Below are positions 1 through 8,775 of a DNA stretch of 64,000 nt, one piece after another. Both the position numbers and the translations under genes were made by a program. Position 1 is the stretch's first letter; every line of letters begins with the position of its first letter. The notes beneath the pieces are model-generated. The model worked only from the letters and a program-made list of their open reading frames with translations, did no database searches and was not told the origin of the DNA. Origin of the DNA: Sphingomonadales bacterium. Lineage in GTDB: Bacteria > Pseudomonadota > Alphaproteobacteria > Sphingomonadales > Sphingomonadaceae. The stretch covers positions 95,015-159,014 of the forward strand of contig JAGWMZ010000010.1 in NCBI GenBank assembly GCA_028871475.1. Reading direction: 5' to 3'.

Positions 1-2
1 GC

Positions 3-527
3 GGGCTGGTGACGGTGGGCATTTGCGCGGCGGCGGTGGCGACGACCAATTCGGCGCTCAACGCCATGTCCTCGGTGCTGGTGCAGGATTTCTACCGCCC
101 CTGGCGTGAGACGCGCGGCGCGGTGGCAGAGCATCACTATGTGCAGGCCGGGCGCGCGGGGATGGGGGTGATCGGCTTTGCCATGTTCCTTATGGCGGTC
201 GTCTCCTTCTATTGGCAGCGCTACACCCAGATGGGCCTGCTGGAGTTCGCGCTTCAGGTCATGGTCTTTACCTATGCCGGGCTGCTGGGGGTCTATTTCA
301 CGGCGCTGTTTACCCAGCGCGGCTCGACCGGATCGGTGATTGCCGCATTGCTGGGCGGCTTTGTCACGGTTCTGTTGCTTCAGCCCTCTATCGCCCGCGC
401 TCTTGCCATGCCTGAGGCGCTGAGCAGCCTGTCCTTTCCCTTTCAGCTGTGCATCGGCACAGTTGTCGCCTTCCTCATCTGTATTGTCCCAAAGAATACG
501 CGCGCTGTGAGCGCTCCCGACCAGTGA
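3..527 (+). CDS. Sodium:solute symporter (SSS family), C-terminal part
   Basis: The reading frame is open to the left edge of the window, so only the last 174 residues of a membrane transporter are visible. The stretch TTNSALNAMSS followed by a short polar loop is typical of SSS symporters, where this Ser/Asn-rich helix lies near the sodium site. Several hydrophobic segments follow (roughly residues 53-70, 80-100, 108-126, 145-160), ending in a short polar tail. The GTG at position 9 is not a credible start because it falls inside the conserved helix. The gene lies 17 bp upstream of murQ, so it probably imports a sugar or cell-wall-derived substrate handled by MurQ; that substrate is inferred from context only. 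Confidence 0.85.
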   Translation, partial: GLVTVGICAAAVATTNSALNAMSSVLVQDFYRPWRETRGAVAEHHYVQAGRAGMGVIGFAMFLMAVVSFYWQRYTQMGLLEFALQVMVFTYAGLLGVYFTALFTQRGSTGSVIAALLGGFVTVLLLQPSIARALAMPEALSSLSFPFQLCIGTVVAFLICIVPKNTRAVSAPDQ

Positions 528-544
528 TCCGCAGGAAAGATCTG

Positions 545-1435
545 ATGAACACCGAAACGCTTGACCCGCGCTATCGCGACCTTGATCGCTGGCCCACCCA
601 GCTTGCGGTCGAGGCGATGCTGGAAGGTCAGATGGCGGCCATCGCCGCGCTGCAATCGCAGACCGCCGCCATCGCCCGCGCCGCAGAGCAGGCCGCGCAG
701 CGCCTGGGCGCCGATGGGCGACTGGTCTTTGTCGGCGCGGGTACCTCGGGGCGCCTGGCGCTGCAGGATGGCACCGAGCTTTATCCCACCTATGGCTGGC
801 CGATGGAGCGCATGGTCTTCCTGATGGCGGGCGGGGCCGGCGCCCTGACGCAGGCCAAGGAAGGTGCCGAGGACGATGCCGAGGGCGCCCGCGCGGAAAT
901 CCTTTCGGCCAAGATCGGCCGGCATGACGTGGTGATCGGCGTTGCCGCCAGCGGTCGCACACCCTACACCGTGGCCGCTATCAATCAGGCGCGCGATGCC
1001 GGCGCGCTGACCATCGGCATTGCCAACAATCCCGGCTCGGCGCTGCTGACCCATGCCGATCATGCCATTCTGGCGGTGACGGGCAGCGAGATCGTTGCCG
1101 GCTCCACCCGCATGAAGGCGGGCACCGCGCAAAAGGCGGCGCTCAATCTGCTTTCCACCGCCATCATGCTGCGCCGCGGGCTGGTCTATGACGGCCAGAT
1201 GGTCGCCATGCGCATTTCCAACGCGAAGCTCTTGCAACGTGGGCAGCGGATGGTTCAGGATATTGCCGGGGTTGATGCGACCAGGGCCGGTGAGGCGCTG
1301 GCCGCGGCGGACAATGACATTCGACTGGCCATTGTGGTCGCCCTGGGCGGGCAGCCTGCGCAGGGGCGGGCCTTGCTGGAGGAATGTGACGGCGATCTGC
1401 GCGCTGTGTTGCAGACGCTGGGGCGGCAGGATTGA
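545..1435 (+). CDS. murQ: N-acetylmuramic acid 6-phosphate etherase MurQ
   Basis: Cytoplasmic enzyme that cleaves the lactyl ether of MurNAc-6-phosphate to give GlcNAc-6-phosphate and D-lactate in cell-wall recycling. The 296-residue length matches the family. An SIS sugar-phosphate-binding domain is evident: GAGTSGR at residues 64-70, the conserved DGTELYPTYG and EGAEDD stretches that carry the catalytic acids, and TGSEIVAGSTRMKAGTAQK farther on. The ATG at 545 follows an AGGAAAG ribosome binding site and gives the standard MNTETLDPRY-type N-terminus; a longer frame opening upstream overlaps the symporter and is unlikely. It sits between a symporter and a GntR regulator, 3 bp from the latter, which suggests one recycling operon. 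Confidence 0.95.
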   Translation: MNTETLDPRYRDLDRWPTQLAVEAMLEGQMAAIAALQSQTAAIARAAEQAAQRLGADGRLVFVGAGTSGRLALQDGTELYPTYGWPMERMVFLMAGGAGALTQAKEGAEDDAEGARAEILSAKIGRHDVVIGVAASGRTPYTVAAINQARDAGALTIGIANNPGSALLTHADHAILAVTGSEIVAGSTRMKAGTAQKAALNLLSTAIMLRRGLVYDGQMVAMRISNAKLLQRGQRMVQDIAGVDATRAGEALAAADNDIRLAIVVALGGQPAQGRALLEECDGDLRAVLQTLGRQD

Positions 1436-1438
1436 ACC

Positions 1439-2170
1439 ATGATGCGTGATATGGTCTGGACGCGCGAAGAAGAGGGCACGCCGCTTTATCTGCAGCTGGC
1501 GCGTTCCCTGCGCGAGCATATCAACAGCGGCGGCATCGGGCCGGGCAGCGCCCTGCCTTCCGAGCGTGACCTGAGCGAAATGGCGGGCCTCTCGCGCGTG
1601 ACCATCCGCAAGGGGATCGCGCAGCTCATCGAGGAAGGCGTGCTGGTGCGCAAGCAGGGCTCGGGCACCTTTGTCGCGCGGCGGATCGAGACTTCCGGCG
1701 GGCGCCTGAGCAGCTTTACCGATGAGGCCCGCCAGCGCGGCGAGGACCCCGGCGTCATCTGGATCAACAAGGGCTATGCCCAGCCCACCGAGGAAGAGGC
1801 AACCGCGCTGCAGATCGGCAACAATGCCCGTGTGGCCCGGCTTGGCCGCGTGCGCCTGTCGGGCGGGGAACCACTGGCCATCGAACATGCGGTGGTGCCT
1901 GCCGAATTCCTGCCGGAGCTCGATAGTCTGGGAGACTCGCTCTATCACGCTCTGGAAACGCATGGGTTTCGCCCGGTTTCGGGAACGCAGCGCGTGCGTG
2001 CCTCGCTGGCGTCGCCGACCGAGGCGGGCATTCTCTGCGTGAAGCAGAATTCCGAGGTGCTGCGCATCGAGCGCATCACCTGGGTGGCAAGCGGGCGCAT
2101 GGTGGAGTTCACCCGCTCGGTCTATCGCGGCGATCGCTATGAATTCGTGAGCGACCTCAAGGAGATCTAG
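1439..2170 (+). CDS. GntR-family (HutC/UTRA) transcriptional regulator
   Basis: 243 residues. Residues about 11-77 form a winged helix-turn-helix of GntR type, with LPSERDLSEMAGLSRVTIRK and the wing KQGSGTFVA. Residues about 97-235 form a UTRA effector domain (LGRVRLSGGEPLAIEHAVVP, then ITWVASGRMVEFTRSVYRGD near the end), the class that binds phosphorylated sugars. It starts 3 bp after the murQ stop, so the two are very likely co-transcribed. A role as the local repressor responding to MurNAc-6-P or GlcNAc-6-P is a reasonable inference but no operator was recognised. Confidence 0.9.
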   Translation: MMRDMVWTREEEGTPLYLQLARSLREHINSGGIGPGSALPSERDLSEMAGLSRVTIRKGIAQLIEEGVLVRKQGSGTFVARRIETSGGRLSSFTDEARQRGEDPGVIWINKGYAQPTEEEATALQIGNNARVARLGRVRLSGGEPLAIEHAVVPAEFLPELDSLGDSLYHALETHGFRPVSGTQRVRASLASPTEAGILCVKQNSEVLRIERITWVASGRMVEFTRSVYRGDRYEFVSDLKEI

Positions 2171-2238
2171 GCGCCTGCCTGGTGGGGCATGTTCAACCTC
2201 GACCGTGGGCTTAACATCTATGGCCCGGCCCGATGACG

Positions 2239-3180
2239 TTATGCCGATCTCGCCAACCGTCGCAGTGTCTGTGGTGGTTGGCCATAGTGGCGCATGAAGG
2301 CCTCGCGCATCCGGCGCAGGTCGACAAAGCCGCTTTCCCGCGCGATCTGGTCCATCGGGTGGCGCGTTTCCTCGATCATCAGCCGCGCCGCCTCTAGGCG
2401 GATCTGCTCGACCGCCTTGGCCGGCGTCTGGCCGGTTTCGGCGCGAAAGGCACGCGCGAACTGGCGCGGGGAGAGCGCCGCCACCTCGGCCAGTTCCTCC
2501 ACGGTGAGCGGATGGGCCAGATGCGATCTGGCAAAGATCAGCGCCTTCTGGATGCGGTCACTGCTGGGCGCCAGTTCGAGCAGTTCGGAATGCTGTGACT
2601 GGCCGCCCGCGCGGCGGTGGTGCATGACCAGTCGCCGCGCGACCGCGCTGGCCACCTCGCGGCCCAGATCCTTCTCGATCAGCGCCACGGCCAGATCGAG
2701 CCCCGCGGTCAGCCCGGCTGAGGTCCAGACCGATCCTTCATTGATGAAGATCCGGTCTTCCTCCACCCGCACGTCGGGAAACAGTTCGCGCATGTGCCGG
2801 GCATAGGACCAGTGGGTGGTGGCGCGTCGTCCGTCCAGAAGGCCCATCTGGCCGAGCAGGAAGGCCCCGGTGCACAGGCCGGCCACCCGGCGCGATTGGC
2901 GCGTGATGGCGCGCAACCGCTCCAGCGTGTCCTCATCCTGCCGGGGCGGTGGCACAAGCCCTGCGAGCAGCAGCAGCGTGTCAACCTGTCCCATCTGCGC
3001 GAGCGGGGTGGTGGGCACCGCAAAGCCGCTTGACGACACCACCGGGCCACCCGCGATCGAAACCATCGACAGGGTATAATACTCCTCGTCCCTGACGATG
3101 TTCGCCAGCTCGAAGGCAGCCTGCACGCCCAGTGCCAGGAACTGGAAGCCGGGCGTCAGCACCATGGCAATGTGGGGCAT
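2239..3180 (-). CDS. GlxA-family transcriptional regulator (DJ-1/PfpI domain + AraC HTH)
   Basis: 313 residues. The N-terminal ~190 residues are a DJ-1/PfpI-like domain with the nucleophile-elbow-type segment VAGLCTGAFLLGQMGLLDG and the following ATTHW. The C-terminal ~100 residues carry two AraC helix-turn-helix motifs (LTVEELAEVAALSPRQFARA and MDQIARESGFVDLRRMREAF). This architecture is typical of GlxA-type activators. It is transcribed divergently from the SDR at 3312, and an 8-bp inverted repeat lies between them, so autoregulation and control of the SDR are likely. The ATG at 3180 lies about 8 bp from a GGAGAT ribosome binding site. Confidence 0.92.
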   Translation of the reverse strand: MPHIAMVLTPGFQFLALGVQAAFELANIVRDEEYYTLSMVSIAGGPVVSSSGFAVPTTPLAQMGQVDTLLLLAGLVPPPRQDEDTLERLRAITRQSRRVAGLCTGAFLLGQMGLLDGRRATTHWSYARHMRELFPDVRVEEDRIFINEGSVWTSAGLTAGLDLAVALIEKDLGREVASAVARRLVMHHRRAGGQSQHSELLELAPSSDRIQKALIFARSHLAHPLTVEELAEVAALSPRQFARAFRAETGQTPAKAVEQIRLEAARLMIEETRHPMDQIARESGFVDLRRMREAFMRHYGQPPQTLRRLARSA

Positions 3181-3212
3181 GGGGATCTCCTGATATCGCT
3201 GGCCGGAAGGGT

Positions 3213-3250
3213 ATGTCCGAAAAACGTAGTTTATACGTCATATCGGACAT
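3213..3250. promoter_or_regulatory. Inverted repeat between divergent regulator and SDR genes (candidate operator)
   Basis: ATGTCCGA at 3213-3220 is repeated as its exact reverse complement TCGGACAT at 3243-3250, with 22 bp between the arms (about three helical turns centre to centre). It lies in the 131-bp gap between the GlxA-type regulator and the SDR it faces. Use as a binding site for that regulator is inferred from position and symmetry. Confidence 0.5.
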
Positions 3251-3311
3251 GTCTCATGGCGTCCATAAGGTTTGCGTCGAGAGCGATGGCGCTCTCAAGC
3301 AAGCAAGGACG

Positions 3312-4112
3312 ATGACCATGACCACCAAGGGAACTGCACTGATCACCGGCGCCTCCACCGGCATTGGCGCGATTTACGCCGACCGCCTCGCCGCGCGTGG
3401 CTATGACCTCATCCTCGTGGCCCGCAGCAAGGACAAGCTGCAAACGCTCGCCGCGAAGATCTCGGACAAGACCGGTCGCGCGGTAGCGGTGCTGGCCGCC
3501 GATCTGGGCGACAAGGCCGATCTGGCGCGCGTCGAACAGGTGCTGCGCGAGGATGCCAGCATCACCGCGCTGGTCAACAATGCCGGCATCGGCACGCCCG
3601 CGCCGCTGCTGGAGAGCAATGTCGAGACGATGGATGCGATGATCCAGCTCAATGTCACCGCGCTGATGCGCCTGACCTATGCGGCGGTTCCCGGCTTTGT
3701 GGCGCGCGGTGGCGGCACCATCATCAACATCGCCTCGATCGTGGCGGTGGCGCCCGAACTGCTCAACGGTGTTTATGGCGGCACCAAGGCTTTCGTTCAG
3801 GCCTTTACCACCTCGCTCAACCACGAACTGGCCGACAAGGGCATCCGCGCGCAAGCCGTGCTGCCCGGAGCCACGCGCACCGATTTCTGGGCGCTGGGCG
3901 GTCTGCCGGTCGAGCATCTCCCCGCCGAGATCGTGATGGATGCCGCCGATATGGTCGATGCGGCGCTGGCCGGTCTGGACCAAGGCGAGACCAACACCAT
4001 CCCCGCGCTGCGCGATGTCGACTTGTGGGACAATTTCGAGGCCGCGCGCCGCGCGTTGGGGCCCCAGCTTTCCGCGACCACCGCCGCCCCGCGCTTTCAC
4101 GCGAAGGCCTGA
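3312..4112 (+). CDS. Short-chain dehydrogenase/reductase (SDR)
   Basis: 266-residue classical SDR. The Rossmann cofactor motif GASTGIG lies near residue 12, NNAG near residue 85 and the catalytic Ser...YxxxK as YGGTKAF near residue 150. The ATG at 3312 is chosen because the cofactor motif then falls at the usual distance from the N-terminus; the upstream extension to 3132 overlaps the divergent regulator. It resembles SDRs annotated as oxidoreductases of unknown substrate. It is probably controlled by the divergent GlxA-type regulator. Confidence 0.9.
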   Translation: MTMTTKGTALITGASTGIGAIYADRLAARGYDLILVARSKDKLQTLAAKISDKTGRAVAVLAADLGDKADLARVEQVLREDASITALVNNAGIGTPAPLLESNVETMDAMIQLNVTALMRLTYAAVPGFVARGGGTIINIASIVAVAPELLNGVYGGTKAFVQAFTTSLNHELADKGIRAQAVLPGATRTDFWALGGLPVEHLPAEIVMDAADMVDAALAGLDQGETNTIPALRDVDLWDNFEAARRALGPQLSATTAAPRFHAKA

Positions 4113-4149
4113 TCACACCGCAGCGCCGCAGCGCCGGGGTTCCCCTTAG

Positions 4150-4188
4150 CCCGACCCAACAGCATCACGGGAATGCTGGTGGGTCGGG
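4150..4188. terminator. Strong hairpin between convergent genes
   Basis: A 16-bp stem with a single mismatch (4150-4165 against 4173-4188) and a 7-nt loop lies between the convergent SDR and MFS genes. No T-tract follows on either strand, so it may act as a factor-dependent or transcript-stabilising end rather than a classical intrinsic terminator. Confidence 0.6.
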
Positions 4189-4205
4189 ACGATACAGTCA
4201 TCAAC

Positions 4206-5498
4206 TCAGGCCAGTCTGGGCTCGCTCTGTGCGAAGGGCCGATCGGGCACATCGGCTTCGAGCGCCCCGCGGCGCAGCCACCGCAAGACCGGCAGCGCCA
4301 TCACCGCGCAGGCAGCAAGACTGGCACCTGCATCCATCAGCAGCGAGCCCGTTACCCCGCCCGCCAGCCGGTAGCCATAGCCATCGAGCGCCTGCATATA
4401 GCTGTAAGGGACAATGAGCGCGGTCTGCAGCATGCCGAACTGGCTGGAGGCCAGCGGGTCTTCCGGCGCGATGGAGCGGAAGATAATGGTGTTCTGCACC
4501 ACCTGCGCGCAGGTCTGCGCCACGCATTCGCCCAGCACGGCCAGCACATAGACCGGCGCGGTATGGGGCAGGGGCAGCAGCAGCAGGGTAAAAGCCCCCC
4601 CCACCGTGCCGACCAGCAGATAGAGCACAGCGGCGGGCATACGTGCCAGCACGAGCCGTATGGCCAGCGCGCCCAGCAGCGAGGCCACCATCTGGCCCAT
4701 GCCATTGGCCGCCCCCACCACTGCGGCATCGGCGTGAAAATCACCGCCCAGACCGCCAAAGGCATTGGTGAGCGTAAAGGCCGCGCAAGGCATGGCAAAA
4801 AGCCCGGCAATCCGCAGGACCGGCCCCCGCCTTGCAAGATGGGTGACATCGCGCGCCAGCGTGCCAAAACTCTCGCGCATCGCCCGGCGATCTGCCGATG
4901 GTCTGGGCAGGGTCAGCAGGATCGGCAGCGTCATGACGCTGCCCCCCGCCACGGCCAGCGCGCCATAGGGCGCGGGTAAATGAGTGAGCAGCCAGAACTG
5001 GCCCATCGCGCCCAGACTGAAGCCCAGCCCATTGCCGATGCCGAACCATGTACCGACAGTTTCGTCGCAGCTTTTGGGCAGGGCGGCGCCCAGCCATCCC
5101 CCGATCGCCGCATTGTAAAGCGAGGTGGCCAGCGCCATGACCGCCAGGACGGGGGCGAGCAGCGGGCTGGCGGTGGGCAGCAGCAAGACCGCCAGCGCCA
5201 GCATGGTGGCCAGTAGCCCCAGCGTCAACGACCATCGCCGGCGGCTCATCGTCGTGTCGAGCACCGGGGCCAGCGCGAAAGTGGCCAGCGACACCGCCAT
5301 GACCAGCGCGGTGATGTTGGCGATCGTGGGTTGGGGCACGCCGCGCGCCGCCAGTTGTTGCGGCACGGTGACCAGCGGCACTGCATAGAGATAGCCATAG
5401 GTGGCGTTGGTGAGCCCCATCAGCCACACGCGCCGGGGGCGCTCGCTCAGTCGATCACGCACCGCTCGCCTCCGCGCCCAATCGCCATGTCCATGCAT
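4206..5498 (-). CDS. MFS transporter (AmpG-like)
   Basis: 430 residues with about 12 hydrophobic segments and a Major Facilitator layout. The N-terminal half shows LMGLTNATYGYLYAVPL, and the second helix pair ends in APVLDTTMSRRRWSLTLG, which resembles the helix 2-3 loop of AmpG-type permeases. A link to muropeptide import would fit with murQ nearby, but the gene is in a different transcription unit and the resemblance is loose. No ribosome binding site is obvious at 5498; the Met at 5420 (just before GLTNATYG) is an alternative start. Confidence 0.75.
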   Translation of the reverse strand: MHGHGDWARRRAVRDRLSERPRRVWLMGLTNATYGYLYAVPLVTVPQQLAARGVPQPTIANITALVMAVSLATFALAPVLDTTMSRRRWSLTLGLLATMLALAVLLLPTASPLLAPVLAVMALATSLYNAAIGGWLGAALPKSCDETVGTWFGIGNGLGFSLGAMGQFWLLTHLPAPYGALAVAGGSVMTLPILLTLPRPSADRRAMRESFGTLARDVTHLARRGPVLRIAGLFAMPCAAFTLTNAFGGLGGDFHADAAVVGAANGMGQMVASLLGALAIRLVLARMPAAVLYLLVGTVGGAFTLLLLPLPHTAPVYVLAVLGECVAQTCAQVVQNTIIFRSIAPEDPLASSQFGMLQTALIVPYSYMQALDGYGYRLAGGVTGSLLMDAGASLAACAVMALPVLRWLRRGALEADVPDRPFAQSEPRLA

Positions 5499-5540
5499 GG
5501 CTGCGTATCCCAGCGCAACGCCATGGTGGATACGATCGGG

Positions 5541-7265
5541 TCAAGGACCGATGGCACTCGCGGCTTCCACGCGATTGCGTCCTTTGGCCTTGGCCTGATA
5601 GAGCAGGGCATCTGCCGCCGCCAGAATGGCTGTTGGTTCCTGCGTACCATCGCTGCTGGCAACGCCGATGCTGATGGTCACCTGCAGCGCGGCGTTCTGC
5701 TCGCCCCAATGCCACGCCTCGACCGCGCTGCGCAAACGCTCGCACAGAACAAGGGCCTCGGCGCTGCCCGTGCCGGGCATCAACAGAACGAATTCCTCGC
5801 CTCCGAACCGTGCCAGAAATTCGCTTTTGCGGATCAGGCCGCTCAAAATGGCGGCGATCTGGCGCAATACGGCATCGCCCGCCAGATGTGAAAAGGCGTC
5901 GTTGATATGTTTGAAATGGTCGACATCGAGAATGGCAAGGGCAAAGGGCGATCCGGCCTTTTGCGTTTCGGCCATCGCATGTTCCCAGGCCCGGCGATTG
6001 TAGAGGCCGGTCAGCGGGTCTTCCAGATTGGCCTTTTTCAGTCGGTCGGTTTCCTGCGTCAGCTCCAGGTTCGACACTTCCAGCGCCCGCGCCTCGCGCC
6101 GCGCCGCTTCAGACTGGCTGCGCAGTTGCTCGGTTTCATATTGGGTGGCCGCGATACGGGCGCTGCGCTGCGCGGTGTGCGTGCAGTAACGCACATAATG
6201 ATCATGAAACGCGCGATGCCAGTGCAGGGCCGACCGAAAATCGCCCTTGCGCTCATAGGCCTCGGCCAGCGCTTGACAGGCCGGGACGCCGGATTCAAGG
6301 TCATTGACCTGATCGGCATGCTCGACGCCGGCCCTGAGCGCAACAATCGCTTCCTCGATCCGCCCCTGCGCCACCAGCACCCGCCCGTTGCAGTGATGGT
6401 AATGGGTGATGGCGCGGTCTCCCAGTTCACCGGGAAGCTGCTGCCAATGCTCCATATGGGCCGAGGCGCGATCGGTATCGCCCAGATGCAGCGCGAATTC
6501 GGCCAGATTGCCCAGACAAATCCGCGCGCCCCAATGGTCCTGATGTGCCAGCGCCAGCGCCAGCGCCTCTTGCGTGATGCGCGTGGCATGATCGATGGCG
6601 GCGGCCAGCTCGCGGCGGTCTCCCTGCTCCGCCTTCATGGCGGCAAGATCGCCCCTGATCCCGCCCTCATTGATCAGCCACCAGCCGAGCTTTACCGGGT
6701 CGCCGACCTCGCGCGCCACGGCGATCGCCGCCGTACTGAAATCGAGCGCCTGCTCGAATTGTTTGTACATCCACAGAACCACGGCAACGGTGTTCCGCGC
6801 CAAACACAGCGTGGCGGGTTCGCCCGCCATTTCAGCCTGCCGCAGCGCCTGCATCGCCTCCTGTTCGGCGCCGGGCATGCCCATCTGGCACAATTGCCAG
6901 GCGTAATAGCAGCGGCAACTTGCTTCGCTGACCGCGTCACCCATGACCTGCCAGATCTCGATGGCTTCGAGCGCATGGACCGCGCCTTCCTCGTAACGGG
7001 CGGTCATGAAATAATACCAGGATAGCCGCGTGGCGCTCAGCGCATAAAGCTGCTGGCTGCCATTGGCGAGCGCCTCGTTGCGCACCTGTTCGGCCAGCGC
7101 AATGGCGGAAACGGGCAGGCCAGAGCGCGACAGGTGTTCGGCTTGCGCAAGTTTTTCTTCAGCGATGCCTTGTGAGCCATGTGGCGGCATGCTCGGCATC
7201 GCGAGAAGCGAGGCGAGGGTCGTGCTGCGATTCATGAATTGCTTTGAAGACAAAATCATTTTCAA
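5541..7265 (-). CDS. TPR-repeat diguanylate cyclase (GGDEF)
   Basis: 574 residues. Residues about 35-380 are a run of alpha-helical TPR-like repeats (alternating small/Ala-rich helices such as YALSATRLSWYYFMTARYEE), followed by a short coiled coil (about 370-405) and a C-terminal GGDEF domain from about 410. The active-site signature reads GGEEF at 488-492, a form compatible with c-di-GMP synthesis. The upstream inhibitory site reads RKSE instead of RxxD, so product inhibition may be weak or absent. No membrane segment or clear signal peptide is seen, which points to a cytoplasmic sensor that receives protein-protein input. The Met at 7232 is an alternative start. Confidence 0.9.
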   Translation of the reverse strand: MKMILSSKQFMNRSTTLASLLAMPSMPPHGSQGIAEEKLAQAEHLSRSGLPVSAIALAEQVRNEALANGSQQLYALSATRLSWYYFMTARYEEGAVHALEAIEIWQVMGDAVSEASCRCYYAWQLCQMGMPGAEQEAMQALRQAEMAGEPATLCLARNTVAVVLWMYKQFEQALDFSTAAIAVAREVGDPVKLGWWLINEGGIRGDLAAMKAEQGDRRELAAAIDHATRITQEALALALAHQDHWGARICLGNLAEFALHLGDTDRASAHMEHWQQLPGELGDRAITHYHHCNGRVLVAQGRIEEAIVALRAGVEHADQVNDLESGVPACQALAEAYERKGDFRSALHWHRAFHDHYVRYCTHTAQRSARIAATQYETEQLRSQSEAARREARALEVSNLELTQETDRLKKANLEDPLTGLYNRRAWEHAMAETQKAGSPFALAILDVDHFKHINDAFSHLAGDAVLRQIAAILSGLIRKSEFLARFGGEEFVLLMPGTGSAEALVLCERLRSAVEAWHWGEQNAALQVTISIGVASSDGTQEPTAILAAADALLYQAKAKGRNRVEAASAIGP

Positions 7266-7426
7266 ACAATCTGTTGACCAAACCGTAACAGCCTATGCGT
7301 TCTGGTGAAGAAGAATGCCTTACAAGAAAAGAATTCTTTCCTAAGAGCGAGATTCGGAAATTTCATACGCAGGTCGTCCCTTTCGGCCAGCTTTCGCCTC
7401 CGGCCCTTCCATCAGAAGAAGGGCGC

Positions 7427-8653
7427 ATGATACAGCAGATGGTTCACCGCCCGGTTTCACCTTTTCCCTTGCGCCGCGACGACGCCTTGAGGCGGCTGCG
7501 CGCCTTTGCCCCCCACGCGGGGCGCGATTATGCCCGCCTGCGCAACATCGATCATGGTCCGGGGCGCCATACGGCCGTTTCAGGCCTGTCCGCGGCCTTG
7601 CGGCGCCGGGTGATCAGCGAGGAAGAGGTGATCGCCGCCGTGCTTGATCACCATGACCTCGACACCGCGCAATCCTTCATCAGCGAAGTGTTCTGGCGAA
7701 CCTATTGGAAAGGCTGGCTGGAGCAGCGGCCCGGCGTCTGGCATCGCTATCTCGCGGATTGCGCGGCGGCGCGCGGCACGCTCGAAGGCTCGGCGTGGCA
7801 GTCGCTCTATCATCGCGCCTGCGGCGGTGAGACAGGCATCGACGGCTTTGACCAATGGGTCGCCGAACTGCGCGCGACCGGCTATCTGCACAATTGGGCG
7901 CGGATGCAGCTCGCCTCGATCTGGGTCTTCACGCTGCGTCTGCCATGGGTGCTGGGCGCGGCGTTCACGCTGGCGCATTTTGTGGATGGCGACCCGGCCT
8001 CGAACACATTGTCATGGCGCTGGGTGGCCGGGCTGCACACGCCGGGCAGAGCCTATCTGGCCGATGCGGAGCGGATCGCGGCGATGACGCAGGGGCGCTT
8101 TCACCCCCAGGGTCTGGCGCGAGAGATCCTTGTCCCTCGCGATGGCAACATGTCGCCTGTTATGCCGCTCCGCTCGCCGCGCGCTTTCGATCCCGCCTTG
8201 CCCAGCGCCCTGCTGCTGACGCCGGAGGATCTCTCGCTCGAAACCCTGCCGTCTCTGGGGCAGGCGTTCTTCGCCCTTGTGATCGCGCCGCAAAGCCTGT
8301 TCCCTGGCGAGGCAGACCTCATCGCCGGGCAGGATGCGCTTGACCGCGCGGGGGCGCATTGGGGGTGCCCCGCCATCTGGGTGCCGGATCTGCCGCAGGC
8401 CGCCGAGGCAGCACGCGGCCTACCCCAGATGGTGACGGGCTTTGCCACGGTCGGCCCGGTGCGCGCGGCGCTCGTTGGCTGGGCGGCCGATCTGGCGGGT
8501 CAGGGGATCAGCCTCGCTGAATGGCGCCGGGCATGGGACGAAACCTGCTGGCCGCATTGTCATCGAGGCTTTTTCGCGCTGAGGAAACAGATACCCACGC
8601 TGGTTGCTTCCCGTCTGGATCGCGCCAAAGGACAGGAAGGCATGAGAGGATGA
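7427..8653 (+). CDS. Photolyase/cryptochrome-like FAD-binding protein
   Basis: 408 residues. The photolyase FAD-binding fold is at the N-terminal side: VFWRTYWKGWLEQRPGVW near residue 90, then a stretch around 150-215 with YLHNWARMQLASIW and NTLSWRWVAGLHT, which carry the Trp/Asn residues that line FAD. There is no usual antenna domain in front; instead an alpha/beta-like C-terminal part (about 245-400, with VTGFATVGPVRAAL and WPHCHRGFF) resembles the alpha/beta domain that normally comes first. The ATG at 7427 follows AGAAGAAGGG; the longer frame from 7295 has no such site. Such proteins are known in alphaproteobacteria, but whether they repair DNA is not established here. Confidence 0.85.
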   Translation: MIQQMVHRPVSPFPLRRDDALRRLRAFAPHAGRDYARLRNIDHGPGRHTAVSGLSAALRRRVISEEEVIAAVLDHHDLDTAQSFISEVFWRTYWKGWLEQRPGVWHRYLADCAAARGTLEGSAWQSLYHRACGGETGIDGFDQWVAELRATGYLHNWARMQLASIWVFTLRLPWVLGAAFTLAHFVDGDPASNTLSWRWVAGLHTPGRAYLADAERIAAMTQGRFHPQGLAREILVPRDGNMSPVMPLRSPRAFDPALPSALLLTPEDLSLETLPSLGQAFFALVIAPQSLFPGEADLIAGQDALDRAGAHWGCPAIWVPDLPQAAEAARGLPQMVTGFATVGPVRAALVGWAADLAGQGISLAEWRRAWDETCWPHCHRGFFALRKQIPTLVASRLDRAKGQEGMRG

Positions 8654-8733
8654 GTGACATCCGACATCGCAAGGTGCCCGCGAGCCGCCTGCCGCTTCGC
8701 GACATGGTGGCGGCCCGTCTGGCGCAGGGGTGA
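8650..8733 (+). CDS. Very short ORF coupled to the photolyase-like gene
   Basis: 27-codon frame beginning at an ATG that overlaps the preceding stop as ATGA, with the purine-rich AGAGG just upstream. The product is basic (MSDIRHRKVPASRLPLRDMV...). No family is recognised. It could be a small translated peptide, the stub of a decayed gene, or chance; the stop-start overlap is the only positive evidence. Confidence 0.3.
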   Translation: MSDIRHRKVPASRLPLRDMVAARLAQG

Positions 8734-8775
8734 GGGGCCAGTCGCCGCCCAGCGGGCCACCCGGATAAACTCGTA

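Noticed and set aside
443..1963. 506-codon frame on the minus strand opposite murQ and the GntR gene
   Set aside because: It is antisense to two clear genes, His/Gln/Arg-rich with no domain, as expected for GC-rich shadow frames.
5907..7025. 372-codon plus-strand frame
   Set aside because: Antisense to the TPR-GGDEF gene; no ribosome binding site or family.
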